The notes beneath the pieces were generated by a model. That model ran no database searches, had not been told where the DNA came from, and saw only the letters and a program-made list of their open reading frames with translations. Both the position numbers and the translations under genes were made by a program. Of a stretch of 64,000 nucleotides of DNA, positions 17,491-25,985 are shown piece after piece; the stretch's first letter is position 1, and every line of letters begins with the position of its first letter. Source of the stretch: Microbacterium sp. KUDC0406 (GTDB lineage: Bacteria; Actinomycetota; Actinomycetes; Actinomycetales; Microbacteriaceae); NCBI RefSeq assembly GCF_021582875.1, contig NZ_CP091138.1, positions 1,426,001 through 1,490,000 on the forward strand, written 5' to 3'.

Positions 17491-18701
17491 TGCTGATCAG
17501 AAACGTCCGCCCCTGGGGCGAAGCCGCGTCCGACATCGTCCTCGACGGCGATCGCATCACGGAGGTGCGCCCCCACGACTCCTCGATGCCCGTCGCCGAC
17601 GGCGATGTCGACGGCCGCGGACGGCTGCTGCTCCCCTCCTTCAGCGACGTGCACGTGCACCTGGACTCCTCCCGCATCGGCCTGCCGTTCCGCGAGCACA
17701 CCGGCGCCCCCGGCGTCTGGGGCATGATGATGAACGACCGGAGGAACTGGCGCAACACCGACGTCCCGCACGCCGAGATCGTCGCCGGCACGCTCGAGGC
17801 CATGATCGCCCGCGGCACGACCCGGGTGCGCTCCTACGCGCAGGTCGACGTGGACTGCAAGCTCGAGAAGTTCGAGTCGGTGATGGCCGCGAAGGAGAGG
17901 TTCGCCGGTCACGCCGACGTGCAGGTGATGACGTTCCCGCAGGCCGGCATCCTCCGCGAGGAGGGCACCCTCGCGTACCTGGAGGAGTCCCTGAAGCAGG
18001 GCGCCGACGTGATGGGCGGCATCGACCCGTGCCAGCTCGACCGCAACCCGGCGAAGCACCTGGACATCGTGTTCGGCCTGGCGGAGAAGTACCAGGTCGA
18101 GGTGGACATCCATCTGCACGAGCCGGGCGCGCTCGGCGTGTTCAGCACCGACCTCGTCATCGAGCGCGTGCGCGCCCTCGGGATGCAGGGCAAGGTGACG
18201 ATGTCGCATGCCTACGACCTCGGCGCGGTGAACGAGGCCACGACCCAGCGACTGATCGACACCTTCGCCGAGTTGGACATCTCGATGGCGTCCGTCGCCC
18301 CCGCGGCTCCGCATCAGCTGCCGCTGGTCAGGCTGGTCGAGGCCGGCGTTCGCTTCGGCCTCGGCGAGGACGGACAGCGCGACTACTGGAGCCCCTACGG
18401 CAACTGCGACATGCTCGACCGCACCTGGCAGCTGGCCTTCACGAACGGCTACCGCCGCGACGACCTCATCGAGCTCGCGCTCGCGGTCGCCACGACGGGC
18501 GGCGCCAGCATCATGTCGCACGACGTGACGCGGCCCACGGGCGTCGGCGATCGCCCCGGCGTCGCCGTCGGCGACCGTGCGGATCTGCTCCTCGTCGACG
18601 GAGAGACACCGTCCAGCGCCGTCATGGACCGAGGCACCGACCGCACGGTGCTGCACGACGGACGGATCGTCGCCGACGGCCTGAATGTCATCGGACTCTG
18701 A
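17490..18701 (+). CDS. Amidohydrolase family protein, cytosine deaminase-like
   Basis: A 403-residue metal-dependent hydrolase. HVH in FSDVHVHLDSS, the His of DIHLHEPG, SHAYDLG and the region GEDGQRDYWSPYGNCDML correspond to the metal and substrate-site motifs of bacterial cytosine deaminase/AtzC-type enzymes. The GTG start gives VLIRNVRPWG, the normal family N-terminus. A GGAGG lies 24 nt upstream, beyond the usual distance and separated by the palindrome, so translation may be leaderless. A role in pyrimidine or related heterocycle salvage is inferred from the family; the paired dioxygenase suggests a small catabolic unit. Confidence 0.85.
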   Translation: MLIRNVRPWGEAASDIVLDGDRITEVRPHDSSMPVADGDVDGRGRLLLPSFSDVHVHLDSSRIGLPFREHTGAPGVWGMMMNDRRNWRNTDVPHAEIVAGTLEAMIARGTTRVRSYAQVDVDCKLEKFESVMAAKERFAGHADVQVMTFPQAGILREEGTLAYLEESLKQGADVMGGIDPCQLDRNPAKHLDIVFGLAEKYQVEVDIHLHEPGALGVFSTDLVIERVRALGMQGKVTMSHAYDLGAVNEATTQRLIDTFAELDISMASVAPAAPHQLPLVRLVEAGVRFGLGEDGQRDYWSPYGNCDMLDRTWQLAFTNGYRRDDLIELALAVATTGGASIMSHDVTRPTGVGDRPGVAVGDRADLLLVDGETPSSAVMDRGTDRTVLHDGRIVADGLNVIGL

Positions 18702-18723
18702 ACCGTCGAGGCCACCGACGACG

Positions 18724-18750
18724 AAGGCCTCCCACACCGTGGGAGGCCTT
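18724..18750. terminator. Bidirectional terminator between amidohydrolase and rpsO
   Basis: AAGGCCTCCCAC and its exact complement form a 12-bp stem with a 3-nt loop. It is followed by TCT on the plus strand and by TCG on the minus strand. It lies between two convergent genes, 22 bp after the amidohydrolase stop and 48 bp after the rpsO stop. Confidence 0.8.
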
Positions 18751-18798
18751 CTCAAGAATGTTCTGCGCGATTGAACGCTCGGAACGCGGTGCCCTTGC

Positions 18799-19068
18799 TT
18801 ATCGGCGAAGTCCGAGGCGCTCGATCAGCGAGCGGTAGCGCTCGATGTCGACGTCCTGGAGGTAGCCGAGCAGACGACGGCGCTGACCGACGAGCAGGAA
18901 CAGGCCACGACGCGAGTGGTGGTCGTGCTTGTGCTCCTTGAGGTGCTCGGTGAGGTCCTTGATGCGCTGCGTCAGCATCGCGACCTGCACCTCGGGGGAT
19001 CCGGTGTCACCGGGGTGCGTCGCGTACTCTTCGATGATCGCCTTCTTGACGTCTGCTTCCAGTGCCAT
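18799..19068 (-). CDS. rpsO: 30S ribosomal protein S15
   Basis: An 89-residue protein of exact family length, [30 protein letters not shown], with the conserved [26 protein letters not shown] rRNA-binding segment ([18 protein letters not shown]). S15 binds 16S rRNA early in 30S assembly and often represses its own translation. It stands alone here between a terminator and a divergent MFS gene; the frequent rpsO-pnp adjacency is broken by about 9.6 kb. Confidence 0.98.
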   Translation of the reverse strand: MALEADVKKAIIEEYATHPGDTGSPEVQVAMLTQRIKDLTEHLKEHKHDHHSRRGLFLLVGQRRRLLGYLQDVDIERYRSLIERLGLRR

Positions 19069-19241
19069 AGATTCGATCCCCTCTCACTCATTGCGCGGTG
19101 CCCGGCGCCTGATGCGCGAGCTCTCTTTATCCGCGGCCGATCTAACGGCAACCTGAAGAGTCTACCAGTGTTCGGAGCCCCGGACGACCGGGCCAGCAGC
19201 ACCCTCGGATACGCTCGGAGCATGCAGTACGGAACGCACGC

Positions 19242-20522
19242 GTGAGCCACTTCATCGACCTCTCCCCGCTCAGGGCGAGCCCGGCGTTCGCACGGATGTG
19301 GATCGGCTCGACGCTGGCCGGCATCGGCGGGCAGCTCACGATCGTCACCGTCATGCTGCACGTGTTCGCGCTCACGCAGAGCACCTTCGCGGTGTCGATG
19401 ATCGCCGTCGCCGGGCTGGTGCCGATGATCCTGGCCGGGCTCTACGGCGGCATGCTCGCCGATGCCTTCGACCGCCGCCTCGTGGCGCTGATCGCCGCGA
19501 CCGTCACCTTCGCGTCGACGACGCTGCTCGCCGTCCTGACCTGGACGCACACCGAGACGATCTGGTGGCTGTACGCCCTGAGCATGATCATCGCGGCCGC
19601 GAACTCGGTCGGCATGGCCACCCGCACGGCGATCGTCCCCCGGCTGATCTCCCGCGAGAAGCTCGCCGCGGCATCCGCTCTGAACGGCGTCGCCTTCGGC
19701 CTCACCGTGATGGCGGGCCCGGCGCTGGCCGGCCTGCTCGTCGCACTCACCGGCTACGGATGGACGTACACGATCGACGTCGTGCTGATGCTGGCCATGT
19801 TCCTCGGCCTGTGGACGCTGCCGGCACTGGTGCCGGAGGGAGAGATCGTGCGTCCGGGGCTCGCGTCGCTGGCCGACGGATGGCGATTCCTGCGTCGCGC
19901 GGGGAACATCCGGATGCAGTTCCTCTGCGACATCCTCGCGATGACCTTCGGCCAGCCACTGGTGCTGTTCCCGGCTCTGGGAACGGTCATCCTCGGCGGC
20001 GGCGCCTTCACCACCGGCATCCTCACCGCGGCGGTCGCCGTCGGCACGTTCGCGTCGAGCCTGCTCTCCGGTCGCGTGGTGCAGTACCGCTGGCACGGCC
20101 GCGGCATCGAGCGCGCGGTGCAGGCCTATGGCGCGTCGATCCTGCTCTTCGGCGTGGTTCTGCTGGTCGGATCGTTCCTCTCCCCCGCGACGGAGAAGAC
20201 GCCGAACGTCGGTCTCATCATCGCCGCCTGCCTGACGCTGGCGCTGTCCGGCGCCTGCGACAACGTGAGCTCGATCTACCGCAACACCATGATGCAGGCC
20301 GCGGTGCCCGACACCATGCGCGGACGGCTTCAGGGCGTCTTCATCATCGTCGTCGCCGGAGGGCCGCGCGTGGGCGCGCTCTACGCCGGCACCCTGGCCA
20401 CGCTCACGGCGCTGTGGTTCCCGCCGCTGCTCGGCGGCTTCCTGGTGATCGGCCTGGTGGCGCTGCTGGCCAGGCGCAACCCGCGGTTCGCCACCTACGA
20501 TGCCGCGGACCCGGTTCCCTGA
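19242..20522 (+). CDS. MFS transporter
   Basis: A 426-residue membrane protein with about twelve hydrophobic segments and the loop GGMLADAFDRRLVALI that matches the MFS GXXXD-R-R signature after helix 2. It resembles the EntS/TetA(P)-like exporters of actinobacteria that carry siderophores or drugs; the substrate is unknown. GTG start. The gene is divergent from rpsO and ends at a strong terminator. Confidence 0.85.
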   Translation: MSHFIDLSPLRASPAFARMWIGSTLAGIGGQLTIVTVMLHVFALTQSTFAVSMIAVAGLVPMILAGLYGGMLADAFDRRLVALIAATVTFASTTLLAVLTWTHTETIWWLYALSMIIAAANSVGMATRTAIVPRLISREKLAAASALNGVAFGLTVMAGPALAGLLVALTGYGWTYTIDVVLMLAMFLGLWTLPALVPEGEIVRPGLASLADGWRFLRRAGNIRMQFLCDILAMTFGQPLVLFPALGTVILGGGAFTTGILTAAVAVGTFASSLLSGRVVQYRWHGRGIERAVQAYGASILLFGVVLLVGSFLSPATEKTPNVGLIIAACLTLALSGACDNVSSIYRNTMMQAAVPDTMRGRLQGVFIIVVAGGPRVGALYAGTLATLTALWFPPLLGGFLVIGLVALLARRNPRFATYDAADPVP

Positions 20523-20526
20523 GATG

Positions 20527-20566
20527 CGCGAAGGGTGCGGATGCCGCAGCATCCGCACCCTTCGCG
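20527..20566. terminator. Bidirectional terminator between the MFS and yceI genes
   Basis: An 18-bp perfect stem beginning CGCGAAGGGTGCGGATGC with a CGCA loop. It lies 4 bp after the MFS stop and 12 bp after the stop of the convergent yceI gene. Flanking T runs are short. Confidence 0.82.
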
Positions 20567-20578
20567 ATCGTGGGGCGA

Positions 20579-21130
20579 TCAGGCCTGCAGAGCGCCCTGC
20601 AGGTCGAGGTTGATCGTGACGTCCTTGCCGACCAGGACGCCACCGGTCTCGAGCGCGGCGTTCCAGGTGAGGCCGAAGTCCTCACGGTTGATGGTCGTGG
20701 TCGCCGACGCACCGGCCTTGTAGTTGCCGTAGGGGTCGGTGCCGAAGCCGCCGAAGTCCAGAGCGAAGCTGACGGGCTTGGTGATGCCGCGGATGGTGAG
20801 GTCGCCGTCGACGAAGAGGTCGCCGTCCTCGACGCGTGCGCCGGTCGAGGTGAACTCCATCGTGGGGTGGTTCTCGGTGTCGAAGAAGTCGGCGGAGCGC
20901 AGGTGCGCGTCGCGGCCCTCGTCGTTGGTGTCGATCGAGGTGACGTCCACGCTGGCCTCGACCTTGGCCTCGAGCGGGTTCTCCGGGGCGACCAGCGTCG
21001 CGCTCTTGACGCCGAAGCTGCCGCGCACCTTCGAGATCATCATGTGGCGAACGCTGAAGGTGACCTCGCTGTGCTGCGGGTCGAGGCTCCAGGTGCCTGC
21101 GCGGTAACCGGGGACGTCGATGGTGCTCAT
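20579..21130 (-). CDS. YceI family protein
   Basis: A 183-residue lipocalin-like protein, PGYRAGTWSLDPQHSEVTFSVRHMMISKVRGSF, the typical YceI opening. There is no signal peptide, as usual for the actinobacterial cytosolic form. The family binds polyprenoid-like lipids; physiological role unclear. The ATG at 21130 has AAGGAG at good spacing. An imperfect inverted repeat lies about 50 nt upstream. Confidence 0.92.
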   Translation of the reverse strand: MSTIDVPGYRAGTWSLDPQHSEVTFSVRHMMISKVRGSFGVKSATLVAPENPLEAKVEASVDVTSIDTNDEGRDAHLRSADFFDTENHPTMEFTSTGARVEDGDLFVDGDLTIRGITKPVSFALDFGGFGTDPYGNYKAGASATTTINREDFGLTWNAALETGGVLVGKDVTINLDLQGALQA

Positions 21131-21181
21131 GCTGCTCCTTGGGGAAGTCATTGCCGCCGATCGGCGACACCGGGTACAACT

Positions 21182-21199
21182 TACATGCGTTTGGATGTA
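21182..21199 (-). promoter_or_regulatory. Possible operator upstream of yceI
   Basis: TACATGC-GTTT-GGATGTA is an inverted repeat matching at 6 of 7 positions, located 52 nt upstream of the yceI start. YceI genes are often controlled by MarR-type proteins, and the arms look like such a site. Tentative. Confidence 0.35.
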
Positions 21200-21232
21200 T
21201 TCCCGTGAATCGAGAATTCCTTGCGGACAGAG

Positions 21233-21267
21233 CAGGGCCCTCGTCCGCACAGCGGACGAGGGCCCTG
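21233..21267 (-). terminator. Hairpin downstream of the FKBP gene
   Basis: CAGGGCCCTCGTCCGC and its exact complement form a 16-bp stem with a 3-nt loop, 9 nt after the FKBP stop. No U tract follows on the minus strand. Confidence 0.7.
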
Positions 21268-21276
21268 GGAAGATCG

Positions 21277-21645
21277 TCAGCCGACGGCGACCAGATCGAT
21301 GATGAAGATCAGCGTCTTACCCGACAGGAAGTGGCCGGCACCGGCCGGTCCGTAGGCCAGGCGCGGCGGAATCACCAGCTCGCGGCGGCCGCCGACCTTC
21401 ATGCCGGGGATGCCCTCCTGCCAGCCCTGGATCAGGCCGCGCAGCGGGAACTGGATGGTCTCGCCTCGCCCCCAGGACGAGTCGAACTCCTCGCCGGTGT
21501 CGAACTCGACGCCGGCGTAGTGCACGGTGACGGTGTCGCCGGACTTCGCCTCGACGCCGTCTCCGTCGATGATGTCGCGGATGACGAGCTCCGCGGGAGC
21601 CGGGCCGGTGGGGGCGTCGAACTCGGGCTTTGTGCGATCAGTCAT
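21277..21645 (-). CDS. FKBP-type peptidyl-prolyl cis-trans isomerase
   Basis: A 122-residue single-domain FKBP without signal peptide. Core motifs VHYAGVEFDTGEEFDSSW, PLRGLIQGWQEGIPGMKVGGRREL and PPRLAYGPAGAG match the active site and the flap. It catalyses proline isomerisation in the cytosol. The ATG at 21645 has GGAGG only about 2 nt upstream, which is too close for a normal ribosome site, so leaderless or weak initiation is possible. It is small and independent of its neighbours. Confidence 0.92.
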   Translation of the reverse strand: MTDRTKPEFDAPTGPAPAELVIRDIIDGDGVEAKSGDTVTVHYAGVEFDTGEEFDSSWGRGETIQFPLRGLIQGWQEGIPGMKVGGRRELVIPPRLAYGPAGAGHFLSGKTLIFIIDLVAVG

Positions 21646-21715
21646 GCCTCCATGTAACCGGACGCTCCGCACACGGTCAACGCGACGATGCGCGCCGAGA
21701 GCGAACAGGACATGC

Positions 21716-21746
21716 AGAGGTTTCGACTCGCTGCGCTCGCTCAACC
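21716..21746. repeat. Partial extragenic repeat (family A arm)
   Basis: GAGGTTTCGACTCGCTGCG followed by CTCGCTCAACC is the reverse of the arm TTGAGCGAGCG.AGCGAG.CGAAAC seen at 60709-60735 and 63815-63845. It lies in the 259-bp gap between the FKBP gene and the PrsW gene, which holds no gene. Confidence 0.55.
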
Positions 21747-21802
21747 TTGCTGTGACGCGCGTCAACGCGTGCTTCGCTCGCATTGATCCGCATCACGGCA
21801 AG

Positions 21803-21854
21803 ACTCAGCGCCCGGTGCTGCGGCGATGCCTGCAAGCGAATCCGGGCGCTGAGT
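21803..21854 (-). terminator. Long hairpin downstream of the PrsW gene
   Basis: ACTCAGCGCCCGG pairs perfectly with CCGGGCGCTGAGT (13 bp) around a 26-nt loop. The near arm begins 51 nt after the PrsW stop. It may end the PrsW transcript. A tRNA was considered and excluded because no T-loop or anticodon stem fits. Confidence 0.5.
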
Positions 21855-21904
21855 TGATCTGTACCCAGGGTGCCTCACCGCTCACCGGCTGTCAAGGGTT
21901 CCGG

Positions 21905-23152
21905 TCAGTACGCCAGCAATGCCGCCCTGGTCGCCCGCGCACGCCTGAGCAGCGCATGCTCATCGGCAGCCGCGTACCGGTCGTGACCGTGGATCGCCCG
22001 TTGCCGCACCGCCGCGAGCGCTGTGGCGTCGCGGATGAACGACCTCATCAGCGGCCTGCGATCTCCCCGCAGCGTGGACGCCCATCGCATCGCGGTCCTG
22101 CGACCGGCGGGCGTCGCCAGCATCGTGACCTCCTCAGGGGTGAACCAGCCGGCCTTCGCGTAGTCGCCGAGACGCTCTCTCGTCAGCCGCGCCTCCTCGC
22201 GCCGCAGCGCGATGATGCCCAGGATGAAGCCCACGAACAGCGGCACCTGCATCGTGAGATAGAGCGGCAGGAAGTCGCCGAAGAGCGACGAGCCGTTCCA
22301 CAGGGCGTGCAGCGCGATCGCGCCGAGAACGCCGAGGCAGCCCGCGCTGAACGCGCCCGCGGCACCCGCCCCGCGCCGCGCCGCGAGCCCGATGGCGAAG
22401 CCCGTGAGCGAGGTGAACATCGCGTGCGCGAACGGCGACATCAGGCCGCGCACCACGAATGTCGCCGTCAACTCCTGCCCGCCGCCCTCGAGCAGACTGA
22501 TCGCGAAGTACTGGATGTTCTCGGTGAACGCGAATCCTGCGCCCACGAGTGCGCCGTACACGACGCCGTCGACCGGCCCGTCGAAGGCTCGGCGGGCGAG
22601 CACGTAGATGGCGAAGACCCCCAGCCCCTTCCCGATCTCCTCCACCAGCGGAGCCTGGACCAGCGCGGTGATGGCGTCGGGTCGCGCGCCGAAGACCAGG
22701 CCGAGGCCGCGATCGATCAGCAGGGCGATGCCGACCGCGACGATCGCACCCCAGGCGAGGGCGAAGACGACCAGGCTCTTCGGCTCCGGCTCCCATCGGT
22801 CGATGAGGCGCACCCCGAGCAGCACGATGGACAGCGGGATGAGTGCGAGGATCAGACCGACGATGGATGCCCCGGCGCCGAGCGCATTCACGAAGTATCC
22901 GATCAGCAGCAGCAGGAGGAACGCGAGCACGCCGAAGGCCCAGACCGACATCGTGCGTCCCTTGCGCACCGGCATCGGCAGAGCCGGCAGCGCGGGCGCC
23001 GGCGAGGGGGCGACAGGGGCGGCGGGCGGTGCGTAGGCCTGCTGCTTCGCCAGCGGGGACGCGTACACCGGCCGTGGTGGCCGGTACTGCTGCGGTCCGC
23101 CGCCCGACGGGGGCGGCGGACCGTAGGCGGGGGGCTGTCCTCCGGAGCTCAT
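21905..23152 (-). CDS. PrsW family intramembrane metalloprotease
   Basis: A 415-residue membrane protein. The N-terminal ~75 residues are Pro/Gly-rich and disordered (PPAYGPPPPSGGGPQQY). About eight membrane segments follow, with the PrsW motifs APLVEEIGKG, GFAFTENIQYF and SPFAHAMFTSL that place Glu and His at the membrane active site. PrsW enzymes cleave anti-sigma factors or related membrane substrates; the target is unknown. The C-terminal 100 residues are cytosolic and family-variable. It begins 46 bp after the stop of aspA. Confidence 0.9.
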   Translation of the reverse strand: MSSGGQPPAYGPPPPSGGGPQQYRPPRPVYASPLAKQQAYAPPAAPVAPSPAPALPALPMPVRKGRTMSVWAFGVLAFLLLLLIGYFVNALGAGASIVGLILALIPLSIVLLGVRLIDRWEPEPKSLVVFALAWGAIVAVGIALLIDRGLGLVFGARPDAITALVQAPLVEEIGKGLGVFAIYVLARRAFDGPVDGVVYGALVGAGFAFTENIQYFAISLLEGGGQELTATFVVRGLMSPFAHAMFTSLTGFAIGLAARRGAGAAGAFSAGCLGVLGAIALHALWNGSSLFGDFLPLYLTMQVPLFVGFILGIIALRREEARLTRERLGDYAKAGWFTPEEVTMLATPAGRRTAMRWASTLRGDRRPLMRSFIRDATALAAVRQRAIHGHDRYAAADEHALLRRARATRAALLAY

Positions 23153-23198
23153 GGAGGACAGCCTATTCGCGACGCGGGTCAGTCTCGGCGACGCGGGG

Positions 23199-24650
23199 TC
23201 AGTCGTCCTCTGCGGCGATCACCGGGATCGCGGCCGTGATGGCCTCCAGACCCGACAGGCGTGCCGGCGAGAGCTGCTTGGTGACCTCCTCGCGAGACAT
23301 CAGGCCGGCCTCGACCACGAGATCGGCGACGTTGCGGTTGGTCAGCAGCGCCGTCTTCGCCAGTGCGGCGGATGCCGCGTAGCCGATGAACGGCGTGAGT
23401 GCGGTGACCACTCCCACCGACGCGCCGACCATCGCGCCGAGGCGGTCGGTGTTCGCGGTGATGCCGTCGACGCAGTTCACGCGCAGGGTCCACATCGCCT
23501 GACGCATCCAGGTGATGGACTGGAAGATCGAGTGCGCGATGACCGGCTCGAACGCGTTCAGCTGCAGCTGGCCGCCCTCGGCGGCCATCGTGACGGTCAT
23601 GTCCGCGCCGGCGACGGCGAACGCCACCTGGTTGACCACCTCGGGGATCACCGGGTTCACCTTGCCCGGCATGATGCTGGATCCGGCCTGCATCGCGGGC
23701 AGGTTGATCTCGCCGAGTCCGGCCTGAGGACCGGAGGAGAGCAGACGCAGGTCGTTGCAGATCTTGGAGAGCTTCATCGCATTGCGCTTGAGCGACGACG
23801 AGAACGACATGAACGATCCGGTGTCGCTGGTCGCCTCGACGAGGTCGGTGGCGGTCTGCAGGTCGAGCGCGGTGATCCCGCGGAGGTGCTTCAGGACGGC
23901 CGTCGCGTAGGCGGGGTGCGTGGTGATGCCCGTTCCGATCGCGGTGGCGCCCATGTTGATCTCGAACATCAGCGACGCGTTCTCGGTGAGCCGGCTGTGG
24001 TCCTCGCCGAGCGTCGAGGCGAAACCGTGGAACTCCTGGCCGAGGGTCATCGGCACGGCGTCCTGCAGCTGGGTGCGCCCCACCTTGAGGATGTCGTGGA
24101 ACTCGCGCGACTTCTTCAGGAACGAGCCGCGCAGCAGGTCGAGCTCCTCGAGCAGGGAGCGCAGGGTGAGCGAGAGCCCGATCTTGACCGAGGTCGGGTA
24201 GACGTCGTTGGTGGACTGGCTGCGGTTGGTGTGGTCGATCGGCGAGAGGAAGGCGTAATCGCCCTTCTCCCGCCCTGCCATCTCGAGCGCGATGTTGGTG
24301 ATGACCTCGTTCGCGTTCATGTTCGTCGAGGTTCCGGCACCGCCCTGGATGACGCCGACGACGAACTGGTCGTGGAACTCGCCGTCGATCACCCGCTGTG
24401 CGGCGCGGTCGATGAGATCGGCCCGCTCGGCGTCGAGCACACCGATCTCCTTGTTCGCCCTCGCACTGGCCTGCTTGACCATGGCGAGAGCCTTGACCAG
24501 ATCGGGATAGACCGAGATGGGGCGTTTGGTGATCGGGAAGTTCTCCTCGGCACGGAGCGTGTGCACGCCGTAATAGGCGTCAGCGGGGATCTCCATGCTT
24601 CCGATCGAGTCGGTCTCGGTACGAGTGCGGGCAGGCGCGTCAGCGGCCAT
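23199..24650 (-). CDS. aspA: Aspartate ammonia-lyase
   Basis: A 483-residue member of the fumarase/aspartase superfamily. The signature loop GSSIMPGKVNPVIPE lies near residue 335; TSTNMNANEVITNIALE and the Ser-bearing lid are conserved. The N-terminal IPADAYYGVHTLRAEENFPIT is typical of aspartase rather than fumarase C. It deaminates aspartate to fumarate and ammonia in the cytosol. ATG at 24650 chosen because upstream sequence leaves the family pattern. It is the gene upstream of PrsW on the same strand. Confidence 0.93.
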   Translation of the reverse strand: MAADAPARTRTETDSIGSMEIPADAYYGVHTLRAEENFPITKRPISVYPDLVKALAMVKQASARANKEIGVLDAERADLIDRAAQRVIDGEFHDQFVVGVIQGGAGTSTNMNANEVITNIALEMAGREKGDYAFLSPIDHTNRSQSTNDVYPTSVKIGLSLTLRSLLEELDLLRGSFLKKSREFHDILKVGRTQLQDAVPMTLGQEFHGFASTLGEDHSRLTENASLMFEINMGATAIGTGITTHPAYATAVLKHLRGITALDLQTATDLVEATSDTGSFMSFSSSLKRNAMKLSKICNDLRLLSSGPQAGLGEINLPAMQAGSSIMPGKVNPVIPEVVNQVAFAVAGADMTVTMAAEGGQLQLNAFEPVIAHSIFQSITWMRQAMWTLRVNCVDGITANTDRLGAMVGASVGVVTALTPFIGYAASAALAKTALLTNRNVADLVVEAGLMSREEVTKQLSPARLSGLEAITAAIPVIAAEDD

Positions 24651-24702
24651 GTCACATCCTTGTGGGTGTTTCGGCGAGTGGGAAGCGGGGGATGCTCCCA
24701 GT

Positions 24703-25610
24703 CTATGCCGAGGGCTTGCGCGAGAACGCCTCCAGCCGCTGCTCCGGAGTGAGCTCCGCCATCTCGCGCACCCACTCCTCCGAGAAGAAGTCGGCGGTGG
24801 GCGCATCGACCACCGGGACGACCGTGTGCGTGATCGTGTCGGGGTGCACGTGCACCAGGTGGAACGACTGCGCGGCGTCCATCCCGTTGACCTCGGCCGC
24901 CGGCAGCGCGACGTTCATCGTGTAGCAGGTCGACGAGGCCACGCTCACCGGCACGCCCGCGAACATGCCGGACGACGAGTAGTGCAGGTGGCCGGCGAGG
25001 ATGCCGCGAACGTCGGTGTCGCGGATCACTTCGGCGAACTCGTCCTGGTGGCGCAGCTCGAGGATGTCGAACAGCGGCAGGTGCGAGGGCAGCGGCGGGT
25101 GGTGCAGCGCAAGCAGCGTGCCGTGCGGGGCCGGCGTGCGAAGCTGCTCGGCGAGCCAGTCCAGCTGGCCCTCATCGAGGTCGCCGTGGTGCCAGCCGGG
25201 CACGCTGGAGTCCAGGGTGATCAGCCTGAGCTCGTCCAGATCCCACACGCCGGTGACGGGCTCCTCAGTGGCTGCGCCGTCGAGCAGCGCGGCACGCAGC
25301 GCCGGGCGCTCGTCATGATTGCCCGCCACCCAGACGATCGGGCAGTCGAGCTCGGCGGCGACCGGTTCGAGCGCTGCGCGCAGCCGCCGATAGGCGTCTG
25401 CCTCGCCGAAGTCGGTGAGATCGCCGGTGACGACGATGGCCGCCGGTGCCGGATGCACCTGCCGCACCGCCTGCAGCGTGCGGGCCAGGTTCGCGTCGGA
25501 GTCGGCGCCGCCGGCGTGCCGTGCTCCCCCGCGAGGAGGTGCGGATCGCTGAGGTGGATGATCGTGTGCGACGCCGCCTCATGACGGCCGAAGGCGGGAA
25601 GGGCGGTCAT
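24703..25610 (-). pseudogene. Calcineurin-like (CpdA-type) metallophosphoesterase, split by a 1-base frameshift
   Basis: Two frames together give a ~302-residue 3',5'-cyclic-nucleotide phosphodiesterase-like protein. The first frame starts at 25610 (MTALPAFGRHEAASHTIIHL...SDPH, metal ligands Asp and His). The second continues as GADSDANLARTLQAVRQVHP, with GDLTD, GNHD, LALHHPP and GHLHYSS completing the di-metal centre. The join lies around 25505-25520, where one base is missing in GCCGGCGGCGCC. Because all motifs survive on both sides and the protein is otherwise intact, sequencing error is more likely than decay. Confidence 0.8.
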
Positions 25611-25649
25611 GCCCTCAGCATAGGACCGCCGCCGACACCGGCGGCGGAG

Positions 25650-25985
25650 TCAGTGGCCGATGACGATCAGGAGGATGCCGCCGAGAACGGCCGCCCCGCA
25701 GAGCACGAAGCAGCAGATCGCGGCGATGAACGCCATCGACTTCTGGGCCTCGGTGAGCGGGCTCTTCTTCGCCGCCTTGGCCGCCTGCTTCTCGGCGCGG
25801 CGGATCTCCTTCTCGGTGAGCACGGTTATCGCGTCGGTGAACTCCACCGGCGAGACCACGGGGATGCGGCCGGCGCGCACCAGCATCCGCAGACCCAGCG
25901 AGTAGAACACCACGATGGCGACCGCGCCGATCAGCGCGGCGATGAAGACGTTGACGAACGCGATCCAGTCGATCTCGATGCTCAT
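25650..25985 (-). CDS. Small membrane protein partner of the PIT transporter
   Basis: A 111-residue protein with two hydrophobic segments, one near the N-terminus (VNVFIAALIGAVAIVVFYSLG) and one at the C-terminus (MAFIAAICCFVLCGAAVLGGILLIVIG), joined by a basic EIRRAEKQAAKAAKK segment. Its start overlaps the end of the phosphate transporter gene by 4 bp. Similar small proteins follow pit in other actinobacteria; role unknown, perhaps assembly or regulation of PitA. Confidence 0.78.
   Translation of the reverse strand: MSIEIDWIAFVNVFIAALIGAVAIVVFYSLGLRMLVRAGRIPVVSPVEFTDAITVLTEKEIRRAEKQAAKAAKKSPLTEAQKSMAFIAAICCFVLCGAAVLGGILLIVIGH

Noticed and set aside
20527..20566. Short inverted repeats as insertion sequence ends
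   Set aside because: They form a standard terminator between two convergent genes; no transposase or target duplication is present.
21803..21854. Possible tRNA or structured RNA
   Set aside because: The long stem lacks anticodon and T-arm features; best seen as a hairpin or terminator.
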